DNA of 64,000 nt from Onchidella celtica (lineage: Eukaryota; Mollusca; Gastropoda; Systellommatophora; Onchidiidae). Each line of letters begins with the position of its first letter. Position 1 is the stretch's first letter. The position numbers were made by a program, and so were the translations under genes. Shown here in pieces: positions 57,001 through 59,574 of this stretch. The stretch spans positions 55,542,311 through 55,606,310 of the forward strand of contig OZ007571.1 in assembly GCA_963931925.1 (NCBI GenBank), written 5' to 3'. A model generated the notes under the pieces. It did not search any database, was not told the origin of the DNA, and worked only from the letters and a program-made list of their open reading frames with translations.

Positions 57001-58585
57001 TCAAACTCATTTATGTCCCATTGTGTTTGTGTATCAACAGATCAGCAGAGACGTAGTGACACAGACCACTCATCCAGTAAAGATTCCAGCAACATCCCCT
57101 CATCTCTCAATGGCTACGTCTACAATCCAAGCTATTCCAATCCAAATGGTGTTAAAACTCCATTTCTGACCCAGGATGGAGTGGTAAAGTCAGAAAACGG
57201 TGGCCAGGCTGTTCTGACCCCATGTTACGAGACTGTAGATGGGTTGGCTGGAGATCTATCCGAATATGTGGATTGTTCTGTGGTGGATTCCGAGTTTGTT
57301 TCAGAGTACTGCAAGCATAACATGCAGGTTTGTAGGCGTAACATTTAACCACATAATGTTGAAAGATTTTTTGGACAACTGAGATTATAAAATCAGTACA
57401 GACTTCCATTACAGCTGAAAGTGGTCTGGTTTTGCCATTTCACACTCATCCCCCTCCTAACAGCAGCTACCAGTGCAGCATTTTACCATGCAGTTTCCCA
57501 CAATTACAATTGCTTATTTTGTTGAAGACAGACACTGTAAATACTTCTTTCCTTGTACCATTTCATTCTTCCTGGCCTCAGATGTAGATGAATAAGGACT
57601 CAAAAGATGTAAAGTTGTTGTTTTGTGTTTTTCTTTAAGTACTGTACTAATAGGCTGATCTTTGACTAAACAAGAAATCTGTGACTTTGACTTAATGGCC
57701 AATTTGCAGTGGTTTCATTGATTTGTGAGTGCAAAGGATCTGTTATTATAAAGATGATCTGTGTCCATTAGGATGACCTTAGATTGTATAAGAATATCAA
57801 GATCTGTGACTTTGACTTAATGGCCAATTTGCAGTGGTTTCATTGATTTGTGAGTGCAAAGCTGATCTGTGATTATAAAGATGATCTGTGTCCATTAGGA
57901 TGACCTTAGATTGTATAAGAATATCAATGGTTACCATGTCTGTGTTGTACTGTTTCAGGTGAGCAGTGAGAATCACAGATACTCCACTGGGTCAGAAGAT
58001 AGTCAGATAGTCGAGCCCACTAAAGGACGTCAAAATCTTGATGTGGACAACTTATCTAACCTTTCCCTGGCCTCCAGCAGTCGCAGACCTGCCTCATGTG
58101 CATCCAGTGTGGAAATGGACAGGCCAAGAGATGGGGGAGCAGATGGCCCTGCTCAAAATGCTAAGCATTTGGATTTGCGGCTGGATTTACACCAGTATAT
58201 CATCCCTAAGTCTAAAAAAAGTAACAACAACAATAATCATCTTGATGTGAACAAATCTTCAGAAACTGACAGAAGTGCAAGTATGAACAAACTAGACAAA
58301 ACAGTTCCCTCCCTGTCCAGCATTCCAGAGACAGATAGCTCGCCTCAGCACTCCAGTACCCCAAATCTTCAGTTCAGGCCAGAGCTAACCACTGAGGCAC
58401 CGGAATCTCCAGTGGTCAAATGTCCAGATCATTACAGTAAAGCAGCAGCACCAGGTGACTATGAAGAGGAAAACACTGTGAGACACCAAAGCAGGCCAGG
58501 CAAGCCACCTGGGGGAGACAGACTGGCCATAGTCAGCACAGATAGTCATCATAGACCTTTACCCTTTTCTTCTTCAGAATGTTGA
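8448..58585 (+). CDS. ADGRL: Latrophilin-like adhesion GPCR (whole gene, 25 exons plus a cassette)
   Basis: This is an adhesion G-protein-coupled receptor of the latrophilin/Cirl family, a plasma-membrane receptor whose large ectodomain binds adhesion partners and whose GAIN domain self-cleaves to leave a tethered agonist. Counting from the lectin exon (residue 1): SUEL lectin ~5-100, FN3 ~126-220, mucin-like ~221-316, unrecognised segment ~317-587, Thr-rich linker and HormR ~588-739, GAIN ~740-1067 with GPS cleavage at H-L|T (~1053-1055), 7TM ~1068-1325, cytoplasmic tail to 1695. The HormR, GAIN, GPS and TM blocks align well from memory with vertebrate latrophilins, e.g. DRNTIHKNL after TM1 and KESVVMAY before TM7. 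There is no olfactomedin domain, as expected for an invertebrate copy. The FN3 domain is unusual. The exon carrying the signal peptide is missing, so the model is 5'-partial. Splice phases agree at every junction. Confidence 0.93.
8624..8900. repeat. Tandem duplication covering the exon donor
   Basis: The last bases of the lectin exon and the first ~125 bp of the intron are repeated about 140 bp downstream. ATCATATCGGAAAG|GTAAGC at the true donor recurs as ATCATATCGGAGAG|GTAAAC at 8781. The duplicated donor is intact but has no exon of its own. Confidence 0.85.
10373..10456. repeat. (TTG)n microsatellite
   Basis: About 27 near-perfect TTG units, with one GCT interruption near the end. It is intronic. 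Confidence 0.95.
10560..11050. repeat. Degenerate minisatellite
   Basis: Short units built around GACAGTCAGT and CCAGTATAACAGT recur imperfectly. A longer block beginning AGTATACTGTCTCTGA is present twice, near 10815 and 10896. Non-coding intron sequence. Confidence 0.6.
12184..12437. mobile_element. MITE family 3, copy A
   Basis: The 254-bp element has long inverted ends: GCGTGATTTTTTTTCGTA plus ACCAAATTCAGGAGC at the left, mirrored by GCTCCTGAATTTGGT and a run of A ending ATCACGC at the right. A second copy in the same orientation lies at 21646-21902. AGCCAGGAC flanks the left edge and recurs 5 bp past the right edge, a possible target duplication. No coding capacity. Confidence 0.8.
12739..12845 (+). 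CDS. ADGRL: ADGRL exon: SUEL lectin, second part
   Basis: The acceptor is CCTCTGCAG and the donor TTAG|gtaaga; phases are 2 to 1. It encodes the C-terminal half of the lectin domain, including the FGDPCP signature, the KYAEVKYTC strand and conserved Cys residues. It joins in frame to the preceding lectin exon, restoring an Arg codon. Confidence 0.93.
12846..14847. other. Intron without recognised elements
   Basis: AT-rich sequence. The open frames here are short and lack any recognisable domain. I see no RNA gene or clear repeat. Confidence 0.5.
14848..14922 (+). CDS. ADGRL: ADGRL exon: short Thr-rich linker
   Basis: A 75-bp exon with acceptor CTCTTTTCAG and donor GTCC|gtaagt; phases are 1 to 1. 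It encodes about 25 residues rich in Thr, His and Lys with no domain. It is supported by good splice sites and by phase agreement with the lectin exon before and the FN3 exon after. Confidence 0.65.
16398..16536. repeat. Near-perfect long hairpin
   Basis: Two arms of about 65 bp pair almost completely around a loop of under ten bases. For example, AATGCGTAAACTAAAGTAAA at the left is answered by TTTACTTTAGTTTACGCATT at the right, ending in GCCGTATGCA and TGCATACGGC. It is probably a foldback element. A transcript would form a long double-stranded RNA. Confidence 0.9.
17729..17857 (+). CDS. ADGRL: ADGRL exon: fibronectin type III, first half
   Basis: The acceptor is GATGTACCCACAG and the donor CCAAG|gtaaac; phases are 1 to 1. 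It encodes the N-terminal FN3 strands: the proline-rich start [14 protein letters not shown], the core LKINW tryptophan and the [10 protein letters not shown] strand. The open frame continues upstream, but only this acceptor agrees with the preceding phase. One N-glycosylation sequon (NWT) is present. Confidence 0.85.
18313..18795. mobile_element. Non-autonomous hAT-type element
   Basis: The left end CAGGAGTGGCCAAGCC and the reverse-complemented right end CAGGGGTGGGCAAACTTG form imperfect terminal inverted repeats of hAT style. The subterminal text (GAGCCAC, GGCTCGTGG, TTGGCTCTTAC) is typical of these elements. No intact transposase frame; the flanking 8 bp match poorly. Confidence 0.65.
19569..19727 (+). 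CDS. ADGRL: ADGRL exon: fibronectin type III, second half
   Basis: The acceptor is GGTATTTCAG and the donor TAAAG|gttagt; phases are 1 to 1. It encodes the FN3 C-terminal strands: [19 protein letters not shown] with the conserved Leu and Tyr, then [13 protein letters not shown] is a glycosylation sequon. Together with the previous exon it forms one complete FN3 of ordinary length (~95 residues). Confidence 0.92.
19728..21175. other. Intron with weak tandem text
   Basis: Between 19950 and 20190, GCTAATAGACA- and AATGATAGAT-like words recur as a degenerate tandem repeat. Nothing else was recognised. Confidence 0.4.
21176..21460 (+). CDS. ADGRL: ADGRL exon: mucin-like Thr/Ser/Pro stretch
   Basis: The acceptor is CGTGTTTTCAG and the donor CTCAAG|gtactg; phases are 1 to 1 (95 codons). 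The product is dominated by Thr, Ser and Pro, with short Pro and Thr runs. It is expected to be extended and O-glycosylated, acting as a stalk between the FN3 domain and the membrane-proximal domains. Drosophila Cirl-type receptors also carry low-complexity stalks, but the sequence itself is not comparable. Confidence 0.85.
21585..22035. repeat. Dispersed repeat family 4, copy A, split by MITE family 3
   Basis: TAATGAAGCTGGAGCTTCAG...CCCTAATCCCGGAG is followed by an inserted MITE (21646-21902), then GAGTGAATTTTGGACGTTGC, GGGCCCCATAACAGTTCAAA and CTTCAGGGTCCCAGA. The uninterrupted copy at 23637-23830 and the inverted copy at 62138-62330 show the original layout. Confidence 0.8.
21646..21902. 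mobile_element. MITE family 3, copy B (nested)
   Basis: Same inverted ends and interior as the copy at 12184-12437 (CCCCCAAACACAGGTCATCG, AACGTCACCGAAAATCCCTG). It has an extra GTGTTTTGGGGTGT segment before the right arm and lies inside a family 4 repeat. Confidence 0.85.
22215..22410. repeat. Dispersed repeat family 2, copy B
   Basis: It shares TTTTGGTCATCACAAAATT and AACAAAGAATAAAG with the copy at 7950-8120. Non-coding. Confidence 0.55.
22906..22950. repeat. (ATTAG)n microsatellite
   Basis: GATTAGATTA-type 5-bp units, partly degraded at the left. A 17-base G run follows at 22995-23011. Confidence 0.85.
23340..23600. repeat. Degenerate minisatellite, ~60-70 bp unit
   Basis: About four units share GTGCTTCTGTGGTGTATCA, then GACATA and CACTGTGTG. 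They create false open frames on both strands. Confidence 0.75.
23637..23830. repeat. Dispersed repeat family 4, copy B
   Basis: Uninterrupted copy with GTAATGAAGCTTAAGCTT, TGAGTGAATTTTGGATGCTG, GGGCCCCATAACAATTGAGG and CTTCAGGGTCCCAGA. It defines the empty site of the MITE insertion in copy A. Confidence 0.8.
24331..24358. mobile_element. Possible hAT end fragment
   Basis: GGTGGTTGAGAACCACTATTG is the reverse of the common hAT terminus starting CAGTGGTTCTCAACC. I could not place a matching left end. Confidence 0.35.
24516..25328 (+). CDS. ADGRL: ADGRL exon: 271-residue stalk segment of unknown type
   Basis: The frame is open for about 1 kb in an AT-rich intron, which is unlikely by chance. 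A pyrimidine-rich acceptor (CTTTTTTGTCCAAG, or CAG at 24528 four codons later) and a consensus donor CTGC|gtaagt give phases 1 to 1, matching the mucin exon before and the HormR exon after. The product is basic and rich in Ser, Thr, Lys and Pro, with two Cys in one short stretch (CGRICIAA) and no domain I recognise. An internal site at 25002 (GCAG|gtaata) would also keep phase. It could be a cassette exon lengthening the stalk, or a lineage-specific addition. Confidence 0.6.
26541..26958. mobile_element. MITE-like element with ~15-bp inverted ends
   Basis: GGGACCACAAATCGCA at the left and TGCGCTTGTGGTCCC at the right are inverted repeats enclosing about 390 bp of non-coding DNA. No second copy was seen. 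Confidence 0.55.
27145..27660. repeat. Degenerate minisatellite
   Basis: About seven imperfect units of ~60 bp contain CTGACATATCATAATT- and TTTCTGTTC-like words. Non-coding. Confidence 0.55.
27895..28110. repeat. Dispersed repeat family 2, copy C
   Basis: ATTGAATGAAATGTGCTCAG, TGAATTATAATTTTGTGCAA and TTTTGGTCACCATAAAAT match the copy at 7950-8120. Confidence 0.6.
28295..28530. mobile_element. Small TIR element
   Basis: TGGATCTGGCGAAATCGGGT at the left and the reversed right end AGATCTGGTGAAATCGGGCT are inverted repeats. The 190-bp core is AT-rich and non-coding. Confidence 0.65.
28913..29083. mobile_element. Small foldback element
   Basis: Arms of about 40 bp pair across GTAGGCGCAGAGAGACAG...TTGATCGGCCGA and TCGGCCGATCAGAATAG...TGTCTGCGCCTA. 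A 24-bp tandem duplication (CTTAGTTTGGCTTGCTGCCC) abuts the right end at 29085-29132. Confidence 0.7.
30000..30138. repeat. (CT)n microsatellite
   Basis: Long CT/TCTC tract with CTGT and CTGC interruptions. It generates long artefactual open frames of alternating Ser/Leu or Arg/Glu. Confidence 0.97.
30480..30710. repeat. Degenerate minisatellite, ~65 bp unit
   Basis: Three to four units share TGCATGACCA, AGTGGAC, and GTTGTCTAA- or CTGTCTAAC-like words. Confidence 0.65.
31148..31492 (+). CDS. ADGRL: ADGRL exon: Thr-rich linker and start of HormR
   Basis: The acceptor is TAAATTTCAG and the donor TGCGAG|gtgagc; phases are 1 to 1. The first half is a run of Thr/Pro (mucin-like). The second half begins the hormone-receptor motif with FCPKTW, a Trp in VVWPQTRFG and the Cys in GSCPEEL. 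HormR precedes GAIN in all latrophilins, so this marks the boundary between the variable stalk and the conserved membrane-proximal part. Confidence 0.92.
31988..32010. repeat. 23-base G homopolymer
   Basis: Uninterrupted G run, the longest in the window. It is intronic and lies on the sense strand of the GPCR. Confidence 0.97.
33340..33500. repeat. Dispersed repeat family 5, copy A
   Basis: Diverged copy sharing AGATCTGCTTATCAGGAT, GTAGTAATCCTACCAACA and TTGCATTGACATAGG-type text with 34395-34615 and 63640-63970. Confidence 0.5.
33805..33914 (+). CDS. ADGRL: ADGRL exon: HormR, second part
   Basis: The acceptor is CTCTCTTGCCAG and the donor AATATG|gtgagt; phases are 1 to 0. It encodes the end of Horm[18 protein letters not shown] and SPWLD match the conserved Trp/Cys pattern of latrophilins. 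This domain is compact and disulphide-bonded and sits directly on GAIN. Confidence 0.96.
33930..34290. repeat. Degenerate tandem array after the HormR donor
   Basis: Five to six units of ~65 bp share GTTTGCAGTAG, GAAATGTGTCACTGAGCA and ATTAGGACAGTGC. The array begins within 20-50 bp of the exon donor. Confidence 0.75.
34395..34615. repeat. Dispersed repeat family 5, copy B
   Basis: GCACATAGGAATATCAACG, TTCCTATTTAGATCTGCTGG, AATCCTACAGAAATTTTATG and GATGCTGGCTGGG match the tandem copies near 63800. Confidence 0.7.
34831..35022 (+). CDS. ADGRL: ADGRL exon: GAIN subdomain A, start
   Basis: The acceptor is GAGCTCTTGCAG and the donor AAGAAG|gtaaac; phases are 0 to 0 (64 codons). It encodes the helical start of [14 protein letters not shown], then [11 protein letters not shown] and a basic KKRMRNFKK, corresponding to helices A-B of vertebrate latrophilins. 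Confidence 0.9.
35045..35583. mobile_element. TIR element with 39-bp ends and internal tandem copies
   Basis: The terminal inverted repeats (35045-35083 and 35545-35583) match at 38 of 39 positions; core AAAACCCGGCATAAGTCGGC. The interior holds two ~130-bp direct repeats (ACTTGGCTGTTG..., GTTACAGGGTAAACTGTAGA), related to a diverged copy at 44540-44700. No transposase. The left end starts only 22 bp after the GAIN exon donor. Confidence 0.85.
36240..36423 (+). CDS. ADGRL: ADGRL exon: GAIN subdomain A to B
   Basis: The acceptor is GTATATCTCATAG and the donor ATAG|gtggga; phases are 0 to 1. [21 protein letters not shown] and AKLLDV match the conserved GAIN segment around the 'ESW...ML..LEEGAF' region of latrophilins. 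Confidence 0.93.
36424..37242. other. Intron without recognised elements
   Basis: AT-rich intron; only short spurious frames were seen. Confidence 0.5.
37243..37398 (+). CDS. ADGRL: ADGRL exon: GAIN subdomain B, part 1
   Basis: The acceptor is GTATGCTGCAG and the donor CGCAAG|gtcagt; phases are 1 to 1. It starts with [10 protein letters not shown], the first beta strand of GAIN-B in latrophilins, followed by a Ser/Thr-rich variable loop. Confidence 0.92.
37585..37720. mobile_element. hAT end fragment
   Basis: GTTCTCAATGTGGGC followed by ATATCACCCCCTGGAATTTG resembles the CAGTGGTTCTCAACGTGGGC ends of hAT elements. The other end was not found. Confidence 0.4.
38129..38650. repeat. Dispersed repeat family 6, copy A
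   Basis: It starts TACTAGCTGAGTTCCCGGCC, then TTGCCCGGGATAAA. A similar head is seen at 46074 (ACTAGTTGAATTCCCAGG, TTGCCCGAAATAAA). The right limit is uncertain. Confidence 0.4.
39302..40463. mobile_element. Tigger/pogo-type DNA transposon, internally deleted
   Basis: Terminal inverted repeats CAGTAGTCTCCACCTAATAA and (reversed) CAGTAGTCTCCGCCTAATAA, with TA on both sides (39300-39301, 40464-40465) as the target duplication. The 1162-bp element carries only the N-terminal DNA-binding half of a pogo-type transposase. The word GGGTTATTAGGCG recurs inside both ends, possibly as transposase binding sites. Confidence 0.9.
39354..39791 (-). pseudogene. Truncated Tigger/pogo transposase (DNA-binding part)
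   Basis: Starting from the Met at 39791 ([11 protein letters not shown]), the frame shows a helix-turn-helix of the CENP-B/Psq type ([14 protein letters not shown]), then the second CENP-B-like module with [25 protein letters not shown] and MGHEF. The frame then runs into the terminal repeat and stops. The DDE catalytic domain is missing, so this copy cannot mobilise itself. The open frame extends to 39914, but the upstream residues look like read-in. Left as is, it could encode a ~145-residue DNA-binding protein. Confidence 0.85.
40689..40966 (+). CDS. ADGRL: ADGRL exon: GAIN subdomain B, part 2
   Basis: The acceptor is TCTGAATACAG and the donor TTAGAG|gtgaga; phases are 1 to 0. [29 protein letters not shown] and [11 protein letters not shown] are the conserved GAIN-B strands immediately before GPS. 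NNS is a possible glycosylation sequon. Confidence 0.96.
40967..41200. repeat. Tandem array copied from the exon end and its donor
   Basis: GTCAGATTTACATTGCACCA, then TTTACAG|GTGAG, recurs at least twice with an intact donor (41005 and 41082) and in decayed form near 41109 and 41148. The units resemble the last 25 bp of the GAIN exon plus its splice site. Confidence 0.85.
41642..41691 (+). CDS. ADGRL: ADGRL exon: GPS, first part
   Basis: A 50-bp exon with acceptor TTCTCTGTTTAG and donor ACCAG|gtgagt; phases are 0 to 2. It encodes VCSFWDLDT, the first conserved Cys and Trp of the GPS motif. Confidence 0.93.
41945..42245. repeat. Dispersed repeat family 7, copy A
   Basis: It starts TTAACCCTTAGAATGACAG and includes GCCGATGATCGGCCC, TGGGGCCGATCATTGGCCC, CTTGCAGCCAATCAGAA and GGGTAACATCCAAAAT. 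A second copy in the same orientation is at 49279-49615. The TTAA-CCC start hints at a piggyBac-like origin, but no mirrored end was found. Confidence 0.7.
42326..42449 (+). CDS. ADGRL: ADGRL exon: GPS cleavage site and tethered agonist
   Basis: The acceptor is TTTTTTCCCAG and the donor CACAG|gtagtc; phases are 2 to 0. It encodes W..DGC, then [16 protein letters not shown]. All GPS hallmarks are present, including the H-L-T triad. Cleavage is expected between Leu and Thr (42410/42411), freeing TNFAVLM as the tethered agonist. The receptor should therefore be autoproteolytic. Confidence 0.97.
42450..42779. other. Intron, nothing recognised
   Basis: Short AT-rich intron without visible elements. 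Confidence 0.5.
42780..42883 (+). CDS. ADGRL: ADGRL exon: TM1
   Basis: The acceptor is CAATTTCAG and the donor TTCAA|gtaagt; phases are 0 to 2. [20 protein letters not shown] is the first transmembrane helix, closely matching the 'VITWVGI' helix of latrophilins. Confidence 0.95.
42884..44053. other. Intron without recognised elements
   Basis: A stretch at 43022-43082 resembles 61440-61500 weakly (AGCACATCA..A...AATGGCCA). Otherwise nothing was recognised. Confidence 0.4.
44054..44156 (+). CDS. ADGRL: ADGRL exon: intracellular loop 1 and TM2
   Basis: The acceptor is TAATGCCAG and the donor CTAAAG|gtaaag; phases are 2 to 0. [19 protein letters not shown] matches the loop-1/TM2 signature of adhesion GPCRs almost exactly. 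Confidence 0.97.
44190..44500. repeat. Weak degenerate tandem region
   Basis: Words such as GTCAGATAAA, CACTGGC and CTGTAGA recur with loose ~60-bp spacing. The repeat is very decayed. Confidence 0.4.
44717..45629. mobile_element. hAT transposon remnant with 8-bp target duplication
   Basis: The ends CAGGGTTACCAGA and (reversed) CAGGGTTGCCAGA are terminal inverted repeats, flanked by CCTTGAGC and CCTTGAGT (7 of 8 identical). The interior near 45119-45215 reads, in one frame, [11 protein letters not shown]...[14 protein letters not shown]. This resembles the C-terminal dimerisation region of hAT transposases (usual form 'TPVS.A..ER.FS'). Stops surround it, so the transposase is dead. Confidence 0.85.
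45765..45918 (+). CDS. ADGRL: ADGRL exon: TM3 and intracellular loop 2
   Basis: The acceptor is CTGATTTCAG and the donor ATATG|gtgagt; phases are 0 to 1. It includes the extracellular Cys of the TM3-ECL2 disulphide, [19 protein letters not shown] (TM3), and [10 protein letters not shown], all typical of latrophilins. Confidence 0.97.
46074..46340. repeat. Dispersed repeat family 6, copy B
   Basis: The head ACTAGTTGAATTCCCAGG with TTGCCCGAAATAAA matches 38129. Similarity fades after ~40 bp. Confidence 0.35.
46748..47097. repeat. Possible TIR element
   Basis: ATAGGCATGGGCTTAATGGG with CAGCCCAGGTCCTCCAG at the left, and GTAGCCCTGGGGCCTGC then TAGTCCTGCAA at the right, resemble the ends of the element at 58754-58916. 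Weak. Confidence 0.35.
47166..47232 (+). CDS. ADGRL: ADGRL exon: TM4
   Basis: The acceptor is TGACCAG and the donor AGACA|gtaagc; phases are 1 to 2. [19 protein letters not shown] is TM4 and the start of ECL2. Confidence 0.93.
47335..47470. repeat. Two-copy tandem duplication
   Basis: TGAAAGAAACTATGAAGAAC...CTATGGTCATAGAACAGATG is repeated about 75 bp downstream with few changes. Confidence 0.85.
48175..48241 (+). CDS. ADGRL: ADGRL exon: ECL2 and TM5 start
   Basis: The acceptor is GTCATCCCCAG and the donor ATGCTG|gtaagt; phases are 2 to 0. [20 protein letters not shown] carries the conserved ECL2 Cys-Trp and the TM5 start. Confidence 0.97.
48478..48786. mobile_element. Non-autonomous hAT element with 8-bp target duplication
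   Basis: The left end CAGTGGTTCTCAACCTTTTT and the reversed right end CAGTGTTTCTCAAAGTGGGG are hAT termini. They are flanked by ATCTTGAG and ATCTAGAG (7 of 8 identical). At 309 bp it has no coding capacity. Confidence 0.88.
49021..49118 (+). CDS. ADGRL: ADGRL exon: TM5 end and intracellular loop 3
   Basis: The acceptor is TTGTTGCCAG and the donor TTCAG|gtaagg; phases are 0 to 2. [16 protein letters not shown] ends TM5. [10 protein letters not shown] is a basic loop 3 that contacts G proteins in this class. Confidence 0.93.
49279..49615. repeat. Dispersed repeat family 7, copy B
   Basis: CTTAACCCTTAGAAGAC, GATGATCGGCC, TGGGGCTGATCATTGACCC, TTGTAGCCAATCAGAAAGC and GTGGGTAACATCCAAAAT match the copy at 41945-42245. 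An extra segment is repeated around 49370. Confidence 0.75.
49951..50064. repeat. Foldback repeat family 1, truncated copy
   Basis: GCTCACCAGCCATAAATTTT, GCTTCACACTAGCACAGTAG and TGTCACTCCTTAGAG match the copies at 653 and 51951. The left arm is missing. Confidence 0.7.
50455..50770. repeat. Degenerate tandem array before the cassette exon
   Basis: About five units of ~65 bp share GTAAGGTCATAA-, CCAAATCTAT- and CTTGTTATCTGT-like words. It ends at the pyrimidine tract of the predicted 66-bp exon. Confidence 0.65.
50775..50840 (+). CDS. ADGRL: Predicted ADGRL cassette exon in intracellular loop 3
   Basis: A 66-bp segment between TCATCTGCCCATCCCAG and ACC|gtaagat is open in phase 2 to 2, so it can be included or skipped without changing frame. 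It encodes about 22 residues, Ser-rich then basic ([18 protein letters not shown]), inserted between TM5 and TM6. Inclusion changes the joining Arg to Ser and ends in Pro before AWVKG. It is supported by splice sites and phase only. It would alter the G-protein-coupling loop. Confidence 0.5.
51951..52146. repeat. Foldback repeat family 1, copy B
   Basis: GGCTGGTGTAGGCATCAGAC at the left mirrors GACGCCTATACCAGCCTTGG at the right, and CCCATAAATTTTGCTTCACT mirrors GGGAAGCAAAATTTATGAGG. It is the same family as 653-865. Confidence 0.85.
52970..53401 (+). mobile_element. 5'-truncated LINE 3' end with ATT-repeat tail
   Basis: An 85-residue frame (52980-53237) carries the C-terminal signature of CR1/L2/Rex1-like reverse-transcriptase ORFs: [34 protein letters not shown] and [14 protein letters not shown] before the stop. 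The 3'UTR has the hairpin-prone pair CAGCGCCTAGAGC and CTGGCGCTATATAAAT and ends in an (ATT)n tail at 53377-53399. The rest of the element is absent, as is usual for LINE insertions. Confidence 0.88.
53440..53952. repeat. Tandem array of copied splice-acceptor/exon starts
   Basis: About eight units of 50-75 bp resemble the acceptor and first ~20 bp of the following TM6 exon. CTACAGAGCCTATGCCAAAG at 53831 is the best copy of CTGCAG|AGCCTGGGTCAAAG at the true site. Units start near 53458, 53533, 53593, 53643, 53705, 53786, 53834 and 53897. GACTGACTGTATGTATGTAT fills the spacers. Confidence 0.85.
53953..54121 (+). CDS. ADGRL: ADGRL exon: TM6, ECL3, TM7
   Basis: The acceptor is CAATCTGCAG and the donor GAAAAA|gtgagt; phases are 2 to 0. 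[19 protein letters not shown] (TM6 with the class-B2 Trp), NKESVVMAY (ECL3) and [14 protein letters not shown] (TM7) are near-diagnostic for latrophilins. Confidence 0.98.
54122..54756. other. Intron with a 19-base C run
   Basis: C homopolymer at 54290-54308 and several T runs. Nothing else was recognised. Confidence 0.6.
54757..54882 (+). CDS. ADGRL: ADGRL exon: membrane-proximal tail
   Basis: The acceptor is GATTATTACAG and the donor GGAAAT|gttagt; phases are 0 to 0. [11 protein letters not shown] continues helix 8, comparable to 'VHKEYSK' in vertebrate latrophilins, followed by a Gly/Ser-rich segment. Confidence 0.93.
54883..56069. other. Intron without recognised elements
   Basis: AT-rich; the open frames here carry no recognisable domain. 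Confidence 0.5.
56070..56154 (+). CDS. ADGRL: ADGRL exon: cytoplasmic tail, basic segment
   Basis: The acceptor is CATTTCCCAG and the donor CAAAG|gtaaca; phases are 0 to 1. It encodes 28 basic and Ser-rich residues ([13 protein letters not shown]), a candidate phosphorylation and trafficking segment. Confidence 0.85.
56155..57040. other. Intron without recognised elements
   Basis: No element or gene is visible. Confidence 0.5.
57041..57327 (+). CDS. ADGRL: ADGRL exon: cytoplasmic tail, middle
   Basis: The acceptor is GTGTATCAACAG and the donor ATGCAG|gtttgt; phases are 1 to 0. Ser/Asn/Tyr-rich tail ([17 protein letters not shown]), then an acidic [18 protein letters not shown] segment with several candidate tyrosine phosphorylation sites. 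Confidence 0.9.
57672..57928. repeat. Near-identical ~125-bp tandem duplication
   Basis: ATCTGTGACTTTGACTTAAT...GATTGTATAAGAATATCAA is present twice in direct order with only a few differences. It ends 30 bp before the last coding exon. High identity suggests a recent event. Confidence 0.95.
57959..58585 (+). CDS. ADGRL: ADGRL last coding exon: C-terminal tail
   Basis: The acceptor is GTACTGTTTCAG, phase 0, and the frame runs 208 codons to a TGA stop at 58583-58585. The product is Ser/Pro-rich and likely disordered, with [14 protein letters not shown] near the start, [15 protein letters not shown] in the middle and an Asn run. It ends SSSEC. Vertebrate latrophilins end in a PDZ-binding motif (Shank-binding); this end does not fit the classical form. 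Confidence 0.93.
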   Translation: MSSENHRYSTGSEDSQIVEPTKGRQNLDVDNLSNLSLASSSRRPASCASSVEMDRPRDGGADGPAQNAKHLDLRLDLHQYIIPKSKKSNNNNNHLDVNKSSETDRSASMNKLDKTVPSLSSIPETDSSPQHSSTPNLQFRPELTTEAPESPVVKCPDHYSKAAAPGDYEEENTVRHQSRPGKPPGGDRLAIVSTDSHHRPLPFSSSEC

Positions 58586-58753
58586 AAGAAAGACAATCCC
58601 TGACCACTGTGTGATAAAGTCTGTGGATAAGCTTTCAGTGTGGTGCATGAAGGAATGGAGATTCTTTGTTGTGTCTGCATGTGACCTGCTCAATGCCTCA
58701 ATCAAATTACCAAAAGGCATATGATTTATGTCACTGTCTGTTCATTTATGTAC

Positions 58754-58916
58754 AAGGCCATCTTACCATCATGGGCCCCCAGGCAGATTCTTTCGTAATA
58801 TATGGGATTTTCTTCCCTGTTTCAAAAACCAATATAAATTTGCATGCATGGGGCCCCCTAAACCCTTGAGGCCCCTGGGTAACTGCCCAGTATGCCTATG
58901 CGTCAAGACGGCTCTG
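58754..58916. mobile_element. TIR-like repeat in the 3'UTR
   Basis: AAGGCCATCTTACCATCATG-GGGCCCCC at the left mirrors GGCCCCTGGGTAACTGCC...ATGCGTCAAGACGGCTCT at the right. The 163-bp non-coding element would be transcribed with the mRNA. Confidence 0.6.
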
Positions 58917-59548
58917 TTGAAATAACTCGTAGAGCCTAAGTTGCTTGTATTACCTGTAGAAACAATTTCAGAATGAAAGTGCGTTATCAACAGACCCTAT
59001 TTCTTTCACAAACTTTTGTCATGCTATATTATGTTCACTTGCTGCCAGCACCAGTCACAAGTGCAGTCATTCCTACATGGATGCAGCCTGACATGTCATG
59101 CGATACTGTCATCCCAACCAACGAACATGTCAAAGCAATAATGTACTCTGCAACACCATTCTCTGCGGCAGCATCACCAGCCTGCTGAAAGTATGGATAG
59201 TGCAATTCTAGCATCGACCACTGAAGATATATGAATTTGTCAATTTATGTCAGTGGTCACTTTGGAGCTGTCTTCTTCTATTTAGACAAAATGATCTGAC
59301 CGTGGCACAAGTGACGTATATCGTTAAACCACTGGACTGTCACAAGGACATTACAGGTCTTAGTGAGCTGTGGATTTTTCTCTCTCTCTCTTACGACTCC
59401 CTCTGTATGTCTCTTCTCTAGAACAGCGTATATACATTGAACTGAGATATTGGCTATACTATTGTATGATGTGAAATATTCAGCTTCATGATTAAAATAA
59501 TTATATTTGTCGTGAAGTGTTATTCAAACCACCAGTTTAATGTAACTG

Positions 59549-59554
59549 AATAAA
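59549..59554 (+). terminator. Candidate polyadenylation signal
   Basis: AATAAA about 960 bp after the stop codon. It is the first canonical hexamer after the coding end that I noticed. Confidence 0.55.
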
Positions 59555-59574
59555 GAATGAGTCAGTAGTACTTT

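Larger units (their letters stand above)
58586..59574 (+). other. ADGRL: 3' untranslated region of ADGRL
   Basis: It is inferred from the stop codon to the AATAAA at 59549-59554. The true cleavage site could be farther downstream. It contains a TIR-like repeat at 58754-58916. Confidence 0.55.
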
